Below are positions 9,042-9,088 of a stretch of DNA of 9,088 nt, piece after piece (the stretch's first letter is position 1; the number at the start of each line of letters is the position of its first letter). Below the pieces are notes generated by a model. It made no database searches and was not told the origin of the DNA. It was given only the letters and a program-made list of their open reading frames with translations. Position numbers and translations under genes: made by a program. Location: assembly GCA_905215765.1 (NCBI GenBank), contig CAJMRP010000078.1, forward strand, positions 1-9,088, given 5' to 3'. The DNA is from an uncultured bacterium (GTDB taxonomy: Bacteria > Actinomycetota > Coriobacteriia > Coriobacteriales > Coriobacteriaceae).

Positions 9042-9088
9042 ATGTCTGAACACACGCTGGAGATCGATCACGTTTCCAAGGAATACCG
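9042..9088 (+). CDS. Start of polysaccharide ABC transporter ATPase (Wzt/TagH-like), cut by window edge
   Basis: Fifteen codons read MSEHTLEIDHVSKEY before the window ends. The LEIDHVSKEY pattern is the usual first strand of an ABC ATPase, where I/V-x-x-x-x-VSK-x-Y precedes Walker A. A purine-rich ribosome binding site (GAGGGGAGGGGAG, 9023-9035) lies just upstream, overlapping the end of the permease gene. The position directly behind a Wzm-type permease supports a Wzt/TagH-type partner. Too little is present to see catalytic motifs. Confidence 0.8.
   Translation, partial: MSEHTLEIDHVSKEY

Overview
The window looks like chromosome of a high-GC actinobacterium of the Coriobacteriia, most likely Collinsella or a close relative. 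That placement is an inference from composition, the style of the proteins and the gene set; no marker gene here proves it. Almost all of it is coding, with GC-rich, strongly biased codons that open long spurious frames on the opposite strand.

Layout. Positions 1-8735 read entirely on the minus strand. From right to left they hold a 5'-truncated purD (purine synthesis), a Nudix hydrolase of the ADP-ribose pyrophosphatase type, an 82-base gap with a hairpin, a full-length MsbA-like ABC exporter, an unrecognised single-pass membrane protein, a good rho-independent terminator, a 150-base AT-rich control region, and then carA and carB, which make carbamoyl phosphate for pyrimidines and arginine. 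carB runs off the left edge without its C-terminal regulatory domain. From about 8716 to the right edge the coding switches to the plus strand: the last third of a polysaccharide-export ABC permease, followed by the first 15 codons of its ATPase partner.

Two things stand out. First, the short carA leader carries a hairpin that matches the PyrR RNA-binding element: a CNGNGA hexaloop on a stem whose pairs are changed in a compensated way from the Firmicutes consensus. A lower helix pairs with the Shine-Dalgarno sequence itself. It reads as a translational off-switch for carAB in response to uridine nucleotides. Second, near 8716-8735 purD and the permease meet head to head, each cut inside a conserved domain, across about 20 bases that make sense as protein in both directions. 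This is either a false assembly join or a rearrangement breakpoint, so the gene order across it should not be trusted.

I found no CRISPR array, tRNA, rRNA, insertion sequence or clear new defence-type system. The most promising biology is the carA leader switch and the uncharacterised exporter and membrane-protein pair.
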